A stretch of 64,000 nt of DNA from Nitrospirales bacterium (GTDB lineage: Bacteria; Nitrospirota; Nitrospiria; Nitrospirales; UBA8639). A program made the position numbers and the translations under genes. The first letter of the stretch is position 1; every line of letters starts with the position of its first letter. The stretch spans positions 1 through 64,000 of the forward strand of contig BQIW01000001.1 in the NCBI GenBank assembly GCA_021604105.1. Reading direction: 5' to 3'. Below, piece by piece: positions 17,214 through 27,563 of this stretch. The notes beneath the pieces were generated by a model. That model saw nothing but the letters and a program-made list of their open reading frames with translations. It had not been told where the DNA came from and made no database searches.

Positions 17214-17933
17214 TTACCCTTGAACCCGACCGGCTTGAATGGCCTGGGCGGCCAGTTCATCCATGGCCTTAATCGCTTTTTGCATTTGTTCATATTCTCT
17301 GGTCACTTTGATCAACTCAACCATATCCAGGGATGGATTGACGTTGGATTGTTCCAACATGCCTTGATGCACTGTTGTCTGCTTATCCGGAACGATCTGA
17401 TCTGGAACGGTCCAAAATAAATTTCCCACCTTGGCCGTTTCTTGTCCGGCCCCAATCTTTTCCAACCGTAATTTGTCTACGACCTGATTATTGACCGCAA
17501 GGGTCCCATCCGCGCCAATCACCACTTCACCAGGCGGAAGGGTAATGGCCCCTTTCTTTCCCATAAGTGGATCTCCCGTATGAACTACTAAGTTTCCATT
17601 CGCATTCCGATGGAGTTTTCCGCCCCGGTAATAGCGCAATCCATCTGTCGTTTGAACAACCAAAAATCCATCGCCCTCCAATCCTACGTTTAACGGCTCT
17701 CCTGTATGAGATAAGGTGCCTTGCGATCGATCGGGCGGAAGCGCATCCATCATTGGAAACAAATCTATTCCGGCCACGGAAGGCCCGGAGGTTTGTCCCA
17801 AGATGGTGGCAAAGATCGGCTTATCCTTTTTAAACCCTGTCGTATGCACATTCCCCATATTATGAGAGAGGACTTCCATGCGATGTTCAAGTGTTATCGC
17901 CCCGGCTAATGGCGGATAAATACCTCGGTTCAT
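17214..17933 (-). CDS. flgF: Flagellar proximal rod protein FlgF
   Basis: A 239-residue rod protein from the ATG giving MNRGIYPPLAGAITLEHRME. GGAGG is 6-7 nt upstream. The open frame runs to 18164, but that extension spans a strong sigma-54 promoter, so it is non-coding. HNMGNVHTTGFKKDKPIF, LNVGLEGDGFLVV and the C-terminal SNVNPSLDMVELIKVTREYE are flagellar rod/hook signatures. It is the first gene of the flgF-G-A-H-I-J cluster. Confidence 0.94.
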   Translation of the reverse strand: MNRGIYPPLAGAITLEHRMEVLSHNMGNVHTTGFKKDKPIFATILGQTSGPSVAGIDLFPMMDALPPDRSQGTLSHTGEPLNVGLEGDGFLVVQTTDGLRYYRGGKLHRNANGNLVVHTGDPLMGKKGAITLPPGEVVIGADGTLAVNNQVVDKLRLEKIGAGQETAKVGNLFWTVPDQIVPDKQTTVHQGMLEQSNVNPSLDMVELIKVTREYEQMQKAIKAMDELAAQAIQAGRVQG

Positions 17934-17967
17934 TGCTTCCTCCTTGACATGATTACCTGGGAAATTC

Positions 17968-17983
17968 TGCAACGCATGTGCCA
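17968..17983 (-). promoter_or_regulatory. Sigma-54 (-24/-12) promoter of flgF
   Basis: The minus strand reads TGGCACATGCGTTGCA, matching the sigma-54 consensus TGGCAC-N5-TTGCW at every conserved base, with GG and GC 10 bp apart. It lies 34 bp upstream of the flgF ATG, consistent with a short leader. A sigma-54 activator (FleQ/FlrC type) would be needed; none is encoded in this window. Confidence 0.88.
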
Positions 17984-18259
17984 ATGAGAGCGGGACACCG
18001 GTTCTGACCGAAGAAGTGAGCTGAGAGGAAATATTTTCTACGGATGGGGAGCTTTTTCTCCATAAACCCCGGCACCAGTGGTGCGGCAATGGCAATTGTT
18101 GCCTATTGCACCGTCCTTGTCTAACACTCCCAGCCGTTGTAATCCGGGGCACCCCGCTACACATACGGCATTACTTTCCTCATAGGCCTGATCCTGCCTA
18201 GCAAAAGGCAGGAATCAACCAAGGGATGCTTTGGATATTGTCGGATCGTGAAAAAGATT

Positions 18260-19000
18260 CTAGGGAAGATAGGGGTGTGAGGAGTCTGTGTCGGAATGGG
18301 TATCCTTCAGCACAATGAGTTCTACCCGACGGTTAGAGGCTCGTCCCTGTGGTGTATCATTTAACTCAACAGGACGAGTCCCTGCATAGCCGGTTGAGGA
18401 CAATCGGTAATCAGCCAAATGATGCTGGTCGATCAAATATCTAACTAAGGTATTGGCCCTGGCAGTGGAAAGGTCCCAATTCGAGGGATACAGAGATGAT
18501 CGGATGGGCTGATTGTCCGTATGCCCTTCAACGGCAATAGGATTGGGTAGCTCCTTGACGAGGCTGGCAATAAGATCGATAAATTCTTGAATTTGTGGAT
18601 TCAGGCTAGCACTTCCGCTTTGAAACAATGCGTCGTCTTTAATCCGGATATTCAATCCGCGTTCTGTCGAGATAATCTGCACTCCTTGAGGAATGTTCGC
18701 TGTAGTAATAGCATTGGCCACACTTAAGAAGGCCCGGGCATTGTCCGCTGAGGAAGAATTCGGTTCCCTATGAATGTGGATTTTTTTGTTTATGGGAAGA
18801 TTCACAATGGAAAGTTCCCCCACGGTCTTTTTGTTGTTAAAGGAACTCACTAGGGATTCGCTGAGAACTTTGAACTTCCCTTCATTAACGGAAGAGACCG
18901 AATACATTACAACAAAAAAAGCAAACAGCAAGGTAATAAAATCTGCATAGGAGACCAGCCATCGTTCGTGATTTTCATGTTCTTCATGTTTTTTCTTCAC
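18260..19000 (-). CDS. motB: Flagellar stator protein MotB
   Basis: A 246-residue stator subunit. A short cytoplasmic N-terminus leads into the single membrane helix WLVSYADFITLLFAFFVVMY with the ion-carrying Asp20. A plug/linker region and a C-terminal OmpA-like peptidoglycan-binding domain follow (IAVEGHTDNQPIRSSLYPSN, LSTARANTLVRYLI, GRASNRRVELIV). It anchors the stator to the cell wall. The gene follows motA by 36 bp. Confidence 0.97.
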   Translation of the reverse strand: MKKKHEEHENHERWLVSYADFITLLFAFFVVMYSVSSVNEGKFKVLSESLVSSFNNKKTVGELSIVNLPINKKIHIHREPNSSSADNARAFLSVANAITTANIPQGVQIISTERGLNIRIKDDALFQSGSASLNPQIQEFIDLIASLVKELPNPIAVEGHTDNQPIRSSLYPSNWDLSTARANTLVRYLIDQHHLADYRLSSTGYAGTRPVELNDTPQGRASNRRVELIVLKDTHSDTDSSHPYLP

Positions 19001-19036
19001 ACGCTCCCCCGCACCGGCAGTCCGTCTCTCATCAAT

Positions 19037-19798
19037 TTACTTTTTATTTTTCTCCGCCGAGGGCAGAAACCCACTCAACTTCTCCTCAATCATGCGTGGA
19101 TTTTCCCCTTGAGCCACGGACACCAATCCTTCAATCACCATAATTTTCGCGACAATCAAGGTCTTGGCCTTTAATTTGATTTTATTGCCCATGGGAAGAA
19201 ACAAAAGATTGGCGGCTCCCACCCCATAAACCGTGGCTACAAATGCAACCGCAATCCCGCCACCCAACGCTGAAGGGTCGGCCAAATTTTCCATCACATG
19301 AATCAGCCCTAGTACGGCACCAATAATCCCGACACACGGCGCATATCCGCCAAACGCTTCATAGACCTTACTCGTCGTGCCAAATTCTTCTTCAAAAATT
19401 TCGACTTCTACTTCCAAAATTTCTTTAATTTTGTGCGGCTCCGTTCCATCGACGACCAGTTGCACCCCTTTGGCCATTAGCGGATCGGTCAACGTTTTTA
19501 TTTGCCCTTCCAGGGCCAAGAGTCCCTGCTTCCGACTGATATTTGACAACTCCACAATCTTGGCAATAATACCCTTCATATCCACACGGACATTTCCAAA
19601 CACCATGCTCGCACTGGAAAGAGCTTTCAGGAAAATTGGAAGAGGGAATTGCAGCATCACCGCGCCTAACGTTCCTCCAATGACAATCAAAAAGGCCGTC
19701 CCTTGAAGAATGGAGCTTAAATGCCCTCCCTCCAAATGTTGTCCTCCAACAATGGCCCCCACGGAAACAAGGATGCCCAATACTGATAAAATATCCAT
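19037..19798 (-). CDS. motA: Flagellar stator protein MotA
   Basis: A 253-residue four-helix inner-membrane protein. Hydrophobic segments lie near residues 3-20, 32-52, 145-170 and 180-200. PCVGIIGAVLGLIHVMENL and GGGIAVAFVATVYGVGAANL are the conserved pore helices. The cytoplasmic loop includes EEFGTTSKVYEAFGGYAPCV. It conducts ions and turns the rotor with MotB. The protein is of the short MotA/PomA type; H+ versus Na+ specificity cannot be told. Confidence 0.96.
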   Translation of the reverse strand: MDILSVLGILVSVGAIVGGQHLEGGHLSSILQGTAFLIVIGGTLGAVMLQFPLPIFLKALSSASMVFGNVRVDMKGIIAKIVELSNISRKQGLLALEGQIKTLTDPLMAKGVQLVVDGTEPHKIKEILEVEVEIFEEEFGTTSKVYEAFGGYAPCVGIIGAVLGLIHVMENLADPSALGGGIAVAFVATVYGVGAANLLFLPMGNKIKLKAKTLIVAKIMVIEGLVSVAQGENPRMIEEKLSGFLPSAEKNKK

Positions 19799-19814
19799 GA
19801 TATTTCACTTTTCC

Positions 19815-20303
19815 CTATGAAAAGGACTGATTACTAAACATCCGTTCAAGGTCCAACAACAGCACTAGGGACCCATTCACCCGCCCAACACCCTTGTGAC
19901 AGTCCTCAGCTCCTCCTCGACTTGTGGAAGGTGGGGTTTCAATACATTCTTCAGAAAGGCGTAAGACTTCTTCGACAGAATCAACGATGAATCCTAAAAT
20001 CATATGCGCTACCTCCACGACCACAATTCGGGTATCCTTGGTGGGTTCCGTCCCGGTCAAACCAAAGCGAACCCGAAGATTGATAATGGGGATGACTTTT
20101 CCACGCAGATTCACCACCCCTTCCACATAATGAGGAGCATTCGGAACCTGGGTAATATCCAGCATGCGAATAATTTCCTGAACCACCAATATATCAATGG
20201 CAAAGACTTCGTCCCCCAATTGAAAACTCACCATTTGGAGAACCACTGCACTGTCTTCCTCAAAATCATCCTGAGGCAATACTTTCGTCAAAGTATTCTG
20301 CAT
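19815..20303 (-). CDS. cheW: Chemotaxis adaptor CheW (first)
   Basis: A 162-residue CheW from the ATG giving MQNTLTKVLPQDD; TGGAGGTG precedes it, while the open frame extends 39 bp further. VSFQLGDEVFAIDILVVQEI, NAPHYVEGVVNLRGKVIPII and SLVLLLDLERMF are the family landmarks. It links receptors to CheA. The gene is 16 bp upstream of motA, so it may be co-expressed with the stator. Confidence 0.95.
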   Translation of the reverse strand: MQNTLTKVLPQDDFEEDSAVVLQMVSFQLGDEVFAIDILVVQEIIRMLDITQVPNAPHYVEGVVNLRGKVIPIINLRVRFGLTGTEPTKDTRIVVVEVAHMILGFIVDSVEEVLRLSEECIETPPSTSRGGAEDCHKGVGRVNGSLVLLLDLERMFSNQSFS

Positions 20304-20766
20304 GATCCGTGCACCTCCAGACGCGTCAAGGGTCTCTCTCACGCTCCGTTTCGACCTATGAGAGCCGAAACCTAATCAATAACGCTACAGCCTTTTGTTT
20401 CTCCAATCACCCCAAGAACCTGACTGCTCATCCACTCAACCGGTAATAAGACTGATCCCACTGCCCATAGCATCACTTTCCTTCGTATGGACCGGTCCGT
20501 TTTTGTAAATGCAACCTCCGATAATTCAGCAATATGGTGCCGTCCTTTACCAAATTTCCTACTTGAGGGTTATTGGTTCTCATTGTCTTCCATCAATAGC
20601 CATTAAATATTCTTAGGGGTAGGTAAAAATTTACAGCAATCTGGAGTAAATGTGCACATTTCCTCCCAACCTCCATCGTCCGTGCCTTGAGGCTTCAACA
20701 ACTGCTCTGATAGGGTGAACACCATTATTACTTTATTAGCATGCATCGAAATAAAGGATTCATCAC
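20304..20766. other. Gap between divergent cheW-motAB and a small plus-strand ORF
   Basis: About 460 bp upstream of cheW and of the small plus-strand ORF. It must hold promoters for both. A sigma-54-like element on the minus strand (20528-20542) is one base too short between its GG and GC, so I do not call it. No gene was recognised. Confidence 0.5.
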
Positions 20767-20982
20767 ATGGACAGACGAGCCAGCTCACAAGCAGATCGAT
20801 TACTCCTTGATGCAAAAAAAGCCATCCTCCAAGACCAACATCGACGTTTTCAGGACCTTCAACTTGAAGGGCGCTGGGATGAAGCCTGGAAACAATTACA
20901 TGTCACCTTGGGCTGCGCGGCGGATTTACTCAAAGACTCCGTCAACATGTTAGAAAGGGTTGTCGCCAAGAAGAAATTATGA
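20767..20982 (+). CDS. Small helical hypothetical protein
   Basis: A 71-residue ORF and the only plausible plus-strand gene in the window. The sequence is charged and helical (QADRLLLDAKKAILQDQHRR, WDEAWKQLHVTLGCAADLL) with no signal peptide or membrane segment. AAAGGA lies about 8 nt before the ATG. Its amphipathic pattern and size recall small secretion chaperones, but I do not recognise a family. It runs towards the broken chemoreceptor gene. Absence of low-complexity or stop-rich features makes it more likely coding than the usual shadow frame. Confidence 0.5.
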   Translation: MDRRASSQADRLLLDAKKAILQDQHRRFQDLQLEGRWDEAWKQLHVTLGCAADLLKDSVNMLERVVAKKKL

Positions 20983-21102
20983 CCTCCTTCGACCTCAACT
21001 GACCAATCACGGGGGGCAACTGTCCTGAGCAACCACATTCCCCCATCGGCCCATTAGGGCTGTTTGACGATTCACCGGACATGGAAGTTTCTGAGTTGCA
21101 CA

Positions 21103-22299
21103 TTAATTGATCCGACTAACTTCTGAAGATCCCCAGCCAATAGTCCCAAATCTTGACAGGCTTTGGCCGTTTGAAATACTCCACTTGTTGTCTGACGAGT
21201 TGTTTTGGGTCATGAATTCTAAATCGCCGGCAATTTGTCGCGTTGCAACGGATTGCTCTTCTGTCGCATTGGAATTTTGTTGAATCATCCCAACCATAGC
21301 GTTAACCATAGAATGCATATTTGCCAATTCCTCACCGGTTTTATTCGCTAACACCACCCCATGGCCGACCTGGCTTGAACCTTGATCCATCGACGTAACG
21401 GCACTTGTGTATCTTTTTGAATCTGCCAAATCATATCTCCAATTTCCTTAGTTGCCTTGGTTGTTCTTTCTGCTAACTTCCGCACTTCATCGACAACCAC
21501 AGCGAACCCTCGCTCTTGTTCACCGGCCCGAGCAGCCTCAATGGCAGAGTTGAGCGCCAATAAATTGATCTGATCCGCAATATCTTCATTCACACCAACA
21601 ATTTTTCCAATTTGATCCAAAGACCGCCCAAGTGCGGTAGAAATGTTGGCGGTCTCCACTACCACCAGGGAGACCTGTTACATGCCCAACACGATTTGAG
21701 TCATCTCTTCCTATCCGCCTCGCGCGATCTTGGCTGTTCCTGAGCAATCCGTTCAGCTTCTATAGAATTTTGCGCGATTTCTCCCGCAGTCCTTGTCAGT
21801 TCCTCCACTATGGAAGCTGACCGAAACACACTAACATCTTGCCTTGCGCTAACACTTCTCGCCCATTCTTAATTAACTCAAGAGCCCTTTGTTCAAAGAG
21901 ATTTTTTGGTGCATTGGCTTGATTCTCCGGCTTCCCGCTTACGAGTCGAATCTGATACACCCCTACCACCCCCAATTCCTTGCCGACTTCCTGGATGGCA
22001 GTGGCATGTAAAGGAATGGCATCGTGTTCTGGCTCATCATCGGGAGCCACAGGCAGGTTTGAGTCCCTGGACGATTGTTTGTATTTCCCCACATAACTTT
22101 TGGCAATATAGACTTTCGTGACTTCTAACTGTGCTTGAATAAGCCTTCCTTGTTCTTCCAAAATCATCTGCATACGGCTAAACTCATGTAGGTAAATCAT
22201 CCCTAGACCACAGGCAATGAATCCGACAGCTACCCCCCCCATAATTAATACGAATGTAGGACCAATTTTTAAACGCTGCATGCATTTCTTTATGGACAA
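21103..22299 (-). pseudogene. Broken methyl-accepting chemotaxis protein
   Basis: Fragments of one receptor lie in three frames. The N-terminal part (22299 to about 21840) has a membrane helix and a Tll0287/DUF3365-like sensor start (DAIPLHATAIQEVGKELGVV), homologous to the receptor at 40210-42015. The rest of the sensor, the second membrane helix and HAMP are missing. SIVEELTRTAGEIAQNSIEA then resumes in the signalling domain, which shifts frame and hits stops near 21690-21660. The hairpin tip [20 protein letters not shown] is kept, and another shift near 21400 leads into NSNATEEQSVATRQIAGDLE. It cannot make a working receptor. Confidence 0.88.
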
Positions 22300-22308
22300 A
22301 AGATGGCA

Positions 22309-24414
22309 TTATCTTTTTAGCGTAAAGCGACTAAGAGAGGTTTGAAGGTCCTCAGCCAATGCAGCAAACTGCTTGGTGGCTGTCGCCACCCCCTGAATGT
22401 GGTTTTCATTATCCTGGCTGAGTTGTGCGACCTGTTGAATACTCGTGGAAATTTGTCCGGAGACCGAAGACTGTTGCCTGGTGGATTGGGCAAAATATTG
22501 GATCATATCCACTACCCGCTGAACCCCTTGGACAATCTCCGTCAATCGACTCCCGGCTTCCCTGGACAGCGCCATGCCGGTATGGGCTTCCTCTGTTCCC
22601 GCTTCCATCGAACGAACCGCTTCATGAGTACCAGCCTGTACCGATTCGATAACCGTCGCAATTTCTTTTGTCGCCTTCCCCGTTCGCTCAGCCAGTTTCC
22701 GCACCTCATCTGCGACCACAGCAAACCCTCGGCCCTGGTCTCCTGCCCTGGCAGCTTCAATGGCAGCATTGAGCGCCAAGAGATTCGTCTGTTCCGCAAT
22801 ATCTTCAATGACTCCAATAATGTCCCCGATATCCTTTGAACGTCGTCCTAATTTCTGAATACGGCTCGCAGATTCCTGTATTCGGTTTGAAACCGATTCC
22901 ATCCCATGAATAGAGGAGACCACAATATCCCCGCCCCTGACAGCTGAATCATTGACCCCTGTGGCGGTCGAGGACAGGGCCTGCGTATGCCGGACCATGT
23001 CATTGGCAGTTGCGGACATTTCTTCAACCGCCGAAGCCACCTGAGTGGCTTGGTGTACTTGTGACTGGCTGATCTGAACGACCTGGTGCCCAACCACTGA
23101 TAATTGGACCGACGCTTGAGAAAGGGAGTGAGCAACGTTCCGCGTTTGCAAGAGCATCCGACTTAATTCATCCAACAAGTTATTCAGAGCTAAACCCATT
23201 TGTCCAAGTTCATCTTGCGTGTTCACGGGAACCCGGTGAGTGAAATCCCCCTTCGATGCCTTCGCCGCCACCTCCAAGACAGGTTTCAATCGGCTCACGA
23301 CTTTCCTTCCCATAAAAATTCCAATGGGAACCACCACAAGTAAACCTACCAGCATCTCCAACAGGGTTTTGTTCGTCAAGCTCCTGACATGACTAAACGC
23401 TTCATCCTCTGGAACTTGTACCAACACAGACCAATTTAGTCCCAGAAATCGGCCCCCCCGTGCCATCGGACTGTAGCCAATGACTTGATTCGTAAATTTT
23501 TCTGGGTGAATATTCCTGGCATTTCCAGATTGCCCTTGGACTGCAAATTTTGCGGCATCAAGTCCCAATTGGGCTAGGTTGGCCTTAAATACGACTTTCT
23601 CGAAATCGTGTGTCACTTCTTCTGTTCCATGGACAGCCGGAGCATATTGCATCAAGATCATACCCTGGGCATCCTGGAGAACAAGTTCCGCATGGGGAAA
23701 TCCGGCTTTTTTTAAATTCTGGTATGCCTCTTGAAAGAATTCTTCAATCTTTGAAAATTTCAGACGATGACTCCCATACCCAACCACCCGCCCGTGAGCA
23801 TAGAGAGGAACGGAGAGTCCAATCGTCAAACTACTCTTTTGAGGAAAAAGTGCCTGCACATCCGGATCTACCATGACGTTTTCCACAAAGACCTTTTGGT
23901 TCCCATGTCTTGGTGAAGAAAGGTCTTTCGTGGGATCAGTCTGTCCGGCCTGTTGGAGGGCGCGAAACCACGAAGTGTTTCGATAATTTTTTCCGTATAG
24001 TCCCTCCGTCCGAAGAGGCAGGCCTTCTGCATCATGATTATTCACAGCGATCAGATTACCGTCCAGATCCACCACTTGAACCAGAGAATACATTCCGGTT
24101 GCCTGAACATATGTATTCAATACCTCAACTAATTCGTATGTGGGAATTCCCGTTTGCCCCAATAGCTCCACATCACCAGAGATGGGACTTCGACTTAGAA
24201 GCTGAGCATCGATAGCTCGCTCAGCCAGATAGAGGTGAATTTTTTCAACAATCACTTCTGCCAGCTCTTGGTATTGAACTCCAACTTCTTTTTTCAGAAC
24301 CTCTGAAGTCTGAAACAATGAATAGACTTGGACACTCAGAGGAATCAACGAAAAAAACACAAGAATCCAGACTAATTTGGTTGTTATGCCTACATCCCAT
24401 GCCGACTTCATCAT
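22309..24414 (-). CDS. Methyl-accepting chemotaxis protein with dCache-type sensor
   Basis: A 701-residue receptor from the ATG giving [20 protein letters not shown], preceded by AGAGGA; the longer frame to 24537 is not family-like. It has a first membrane helix (about 12-34), a large periplasmic dCache-like domain (about 35-320) with [20 protein letters not shown], a second helix near 340-360, HAMP and a signalling domain with [20 protein letters not shown]. The C-terminus (SRFTLKR) lacks the aromatic docking tail seen in the two receptors at 40-44 kb. The ligand is unknown. Confidence 0.95.
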   Translation of the reverse strand: MMKSAWDVGITTKLVWILVFFSLIPLSVQVYSLFQTSEVLKKEVGVQYQELAEVIVEKIHLYLAERAIDAQLLSRSPISGDVELLGQTGIPTYELVEVLNTYVQATGMYSLVQVVDLDGNLIAVNNHDAEGLPLRTEGLYGKNYRNTSWFRALQQAGQTDPTKDLSSPRHGNQKVFVENVMVDPDVQALFPQKSSLTIGLSVPLYAHGRVVGYGSHRLKFSKIEEFFQEAYQNLKKAGFPHAELVLQDAQGMILMQYAPAVHGTEEVTHDFEKVVFKANLAQLGLDAAKFAVQGQSGNARNIHPEKFTNQVIGYSPMARGGRFLGLNWSVLVQVPEDEAFSHVRSLTNKTLLEMLVGLLVVVPIGIFMGRKVVSRLKPVLEVAAKASKGDFTHRVPVNTQDELGQMGLALNNLLDELSRMLLQTRNVAHSLSQASVQLSVVGHQVVQISQSQVHQATQVASAVEEMSATANDMVRHTQALSSTATGVNDSAVRGGDIVVSSIHGMESVSNRIQESASRIQKLGRRSKDIGDIIGVIEDIAEQTNLLALNAAIEAARAGDQGRGFAVVADEVRKLAERTGKATKEIATVIESVQAGTHEAVRSMEAGTEEAHTGMALSREAGSRLTEIVQGVQRVVDMIQYFAQSTRQQSSVSGQISTSIQQVAQLSQDNENHIQGVATATKQFAALAEDLQTSLSRFTLKR

Positions 24415-24518
24415 TTGTATCCTCTGATTAATCTTTTCACATGTTCCATGGTATGGCAGCACTTTCTTCTTACCTCTTCCAACGATACGTCTTCCCTTTA
24501 GGAACGCATTACGACTCC

Positions 24519-25454
24519 TTACGACTTTCCAAGACATTGCACCAATTTGTTACGAAGGTCCGTCGGATGAAATTTGGTCACATAATCTGTCACGCCCAAA
24601 GCCTTGCCTTTATCCACATTGCACTGACCGGACAAGGAGGAATGCATCAAAATCGGAAGGCCCTGCAAACGAGGATCTTCCCGGATAGCCTTTGTCAGGG
24701 AAAACCCATCCATTTCCGGCATTTCGATGTCGGTAATTACACCTACCACAAAATCAAAAATGGTTCGCTCGGTTTTTTCACCCAATTCCGCATACTGTCG
24801 TAATCGGGTGAGCGCCTCTTTTCCCGTTTGCGTTTCTTCGTATTTCATTCCCAATCGTTCTAACGTTTTGGTAATTTGTTTTCTGGCCACCAGGGAGTCA
24901 TCAGCAACCAAGACACGTTTCCCGGCTAACTCCTCATTCAGTTCAATGCCAACGAGGACTTCCTCTTCACTTCGTGGATGTAGCTCGGCCAAGACTTTTT
25001 CTACATCCAAAATTAACACCATTCGGCCATCTTCCAGTTTGGTTATAGCCGTGACCGCCCCTTGCCTGCTTGATTGGACCATCGGTGGAGGAATTTGAAT
25101 GCGTTCCCAAGACATACGAATGATCCGATCGACGCCCGCTACTAAGAATCCTTGTTTGTTATCGTTATACTCTGCAATGATTAACTTGGCGCCAACTGGA
25201 TCCAACGATCCAAGTCCAATCGCCTGCTTCAAATCCACTAAGACAATATTTTCTCCACGGAGATTCACCAGACCTAGGATACGAGGATCGGAGTCGGGAA
25301 TTTTCACCACGGGGGGAATTTTCATGACTTCACGAATTTTAAATACATTAATTCCGTAGGTCTCATTTGTCCCAAAATGAAACATTAAAAGTTCCATCTT
25401 ATTGGCTCCGGCCAATCCCGTCCGTTGATCAATTTCCGACATCCATTTTGCCAT
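24519..25454 (-). CDS. cheV: Chemotaxis protein CheV (CheW-REC)
   Basis: A 311-residue coupling protein. The N-terminal CheW domain (residues 20-165) contains [20 protein letters not shown] and [17 protein letters not shown]. The C-terminal receiver (about 180-305) contains [38 protein letters not shown] with the phospho-acceptor Asp, and [10 protein letters not shown]. CheV couples receptors to CheA and is thought to help adaptation through its receiver. It precedes cheA by 124 bp in gene order. Confidence 0.95.
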   Translation of the reverse strand: MAKWMSEIDQRTGLAGANKMELLMFHFGTNETYGINVFKIREVMKIPPVVKIPDSDPRILGLVNLRGENIVLVDLKQAIGLGSLDPVGAKLIIAEYNDNKQGFLVAGVDRIIRMSWERIQIPPPMVQSSRQGAVTAITKLEDGRMVLILDVEKVLAELHPRSEEEVLVGIELNEELAGKRVLVADDSLVARKQITKTLERLGMKYEETQTGKEALTRLRQYAELGEKTERTIFDFVVGVITDIEMPEMDGFSLTKAIREDPRLQGLPILMHSSLSGQCNVDKGKALGVTDYVTKFHPTDLRNKLVQCLGKS

Positions 25455-25578
25455 TACGCTCTCCTCAGTCTTCCACTCAACACCGGAGGGACTATTCGTC
25501 CGGGTTGGCTCTTTGCGTCGCTATCGCTCTGTCTCCGGAAAAACCGTGACCATTCGGATCTAACTCACGCTTGCCGGA

Positions 25579-27483
25579 TTAGCGCATACCGGCAAATGTT
25601 GACACTTGCACTTCTCGCACTAAATCAGCCATATCCAAAATCAACACCACTTTGCCATCTCCGGTAATGGTGGCTCCCGCCACACACTTCACGTTTGCCA
25701 AAAATTCTCCCAACGATTTAATCACGACTTCCTCTTGTGCCCGCAGCCGGTTCACCACAACTCCAAACTGTTGTTCTCCGATCTTCACGACTACCACATA
25801 ACATTCATCATCAGTCCGGTCCCTTGGAATGTGGAAGGTTTCACCAAGATTCAGGAGCGGTAGAATTCGTTCCCGGAGGTTCAATACCGCCTGCCTATTA
25901 ATACTTTTAATTTCATCTTTGGTCACTTTAACGGCTTCGACCACGGAAGCCAGCGGTATGGCAAATGTGGCACATTCCACCTCTACCATGAGCGCTTGAA
26001 TAATGGCCACCGTCAACGGAAGCTTAATCGTCACACGACTCCCTTGACCAGGATCCGAATCTAACTCTAAGCTCCCATTCATTCGACTAATATTGGTTCG
26101 GACCACATCCATACCCACACCACGACCGGACACATCACTCACTTGGTCCGCCGTACTAAACCCTGGAAGAAAAATTAAATTCATAATTTCCCGAGGACTC
26201 ATGGCTTCCAGTTCGGCTTGAGGCACCAATCCTTTTTCGAGGGCTTTCTCAGCAATTTTGTCAACTTGTAACCCACGACCATTATCTTCGATCCGAATCA
26301 CAATACTGTTACCTTCCTGCTGGGCAGACAATCGCACATACCCTTCAGAATTTTTCCCGTGTTTTTTTCGATCAACGGCCGTTTCCAAACCATGATCCAG
26401 GCAGTTTCTCACCAGATGGACCAACGGATCGCTTAATTCATCGGCCACGGACTTGTCGACTTCGGTATCTTCCCCGACTAATTCCAGTCGCACCTGCTTA
26501 CCTAACTTACCGGCCAAATCGCGGACCAATCTTGGAAATCGTGAAAACACCTTGCGAATTGGAACCATCCGTGTTTTCATTACCGCCAATTGCAAGTCAG
26601 AGGTCACCAGGTTGAGCTGCGCCAGCGTCACATTTAATTCGCGGAGAGCTGGATTGATCTCATCTTGCTCTTCCAGACCATTCCCCAGCTTCATAAGACG
26701 ATTGCGATTCAAAACCAATTCTCCGACCAGATTCATGACATGATCTAAACGTTTGGTTTCAACTCGAACGGTCTGGTCTTCTTCCTTACCACTTGATGGC
26801 TTACCAGCCGGAGCACTCGCAGCTTGGACGGAACGGGTCGTCGCTTCTTTCATTTTGTTTAATACATCAGACAGTCCAACGGGGCATTCAGAAACCGGCG
26901 CTGGTTCCGCCTCGCCATCCATTCCTACCGGTCCTTCAACCGGTAAGGCTTCTTGAGGAAAAGGAAAAGAAGAGGTATCAGTCTGCACAACCACAGATGA
27001 AGGTGGTATCTCTGTTGGAGGTGGAGAAAGAGCGTCAGGTATTGTATTCTTCACGGTCGTTTGAGGAGGGGGTATGGACAGCATCAAATCGTCGGCGCTA
27101 TCCATCGTCAATGCCAATTTATTCACAATAACCTGGGTCTCAATATGAGAATCCTCTCCGGTATCCCGGATATCGGACTGAAGCATTTTTACTGCGTCCA
27201 CAGCTTCTAAAATGATATCGATAATGAATGGGGAAACCGATATCTCCCCCTGCCTCAACTTGTTCAATAAACTCTCAGCTTGATGGGCCACTTCAACCAA
27301 ATGGGTAAACCCCAGAAATCCGGCGGATCCTTTCATGCTGTGCATACACCGGAAAATCTCGTTAAGCAATTCAGTGTTGGACGGCTCCGCTTCCAACTTC
27401 ACAAAATGTTGGTCAAGGGCTTCCAGCATTTCAGAACTTTCGGCCAAAAAGTCGTTGAGTATTTCCTTCATTTCCTCATTCAT
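25579..27483 (-). CDS. cheA: Chemotaxis histidine kinase CheA (first)
   Basis: A 634-residue CheA. The ATG is chosen with AGGTGA upstream; a TTG one codon earlier is in frame. The P1 phosphotransfer domain has His48 in CMHSMKGSAGFLGF. A Pro/Ser-rich linker (about 110-235) replaces a recognisable P2 domain. P3 dimerisation starts near VETKRLDHVMNLVGELVLNR, the P4 kinase has HLVRNCLDHGLE, DNGRGL and GRGVGMDVVR, and P5 is CheW-like. Without P2, CheY may dock differently. It heads cheA-cheZ-cheY with the phosphatase and regulator genes just upstream. Confidence 0.96.
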   Translation of the reverse strand: MNEEMKEILNDFLAESSEMLEALDQHFVKLEAEPSNTELLNEIFRCMHSMKGSAGFLGFTHLVEVAHQAESLLNKLRQGEISVSPFIIDIILEAVDAVKMLQSDIRDTGEDSHIETQVIVNKLALTMDSADDLMLSIPPPQTTVKNTIPDALSPPPTEIPPSSVVVQTDTSSFPFPQEALPVEGPVGMDGEAEPAPVSECPVGLSDVLNKMKEATTRSVQAASAPAGKPSSGKEEDQTVRVETKRLDHVMNLVGELVLNRNRLMKLGNGLEEQDEINPALRELNVTLAQLNLVTSDLQLAVMKTRMVPIRKVFSRFPRLVRDLAGKLGKQVRLELVGEDTEVDKSVADELSDPLVHLVRNCLDHGLETAVDRKKHGKNSEGYVRLSAQQEGNSIVIRIEDNGRGLQVDKIAEKALEKGLVPQAELEAMSPREIMNLIFLPGFSTADQVSDVSGRGVGMDVVRTNISRMNGSLELDSDPGQGSRVTIKLPLTVAIIQALMVEVECATFAIPLASVVEAVKVTKDEIKSINRQAVLNLRERILPLLNLGETFHIPRDRTDDECYVVVVKIGEQQFGVVVNRLRAQEEVVIKSLGEFLANVKCVAGATITGDGKVVLILDMADLVREVQVSTFAGMR

Positions 27484-27563
27484 CAATCACCTGCTCTCAA
27501 CTCCCGGATGTTTTAGCCAGTTCCTGACCGGATAACCACACGCTGAGGGCTTGTGCATAAGCA

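Noticed and set aside
17934-18164. 77-codon N-terminal extension of FlgF
   Set aside because: It contains the sigma-54 promoter and the family start MNRGIYP has its own GGAGG.
20528-20542. Sigma-54-like element CGGCACCATATTGCT upstream of cheW on the minus strand
   Set aside because: The spacing between GG and GC is 9 and not 10 bp, which normally abolishes sigma-54 activity, and the first base is not T.
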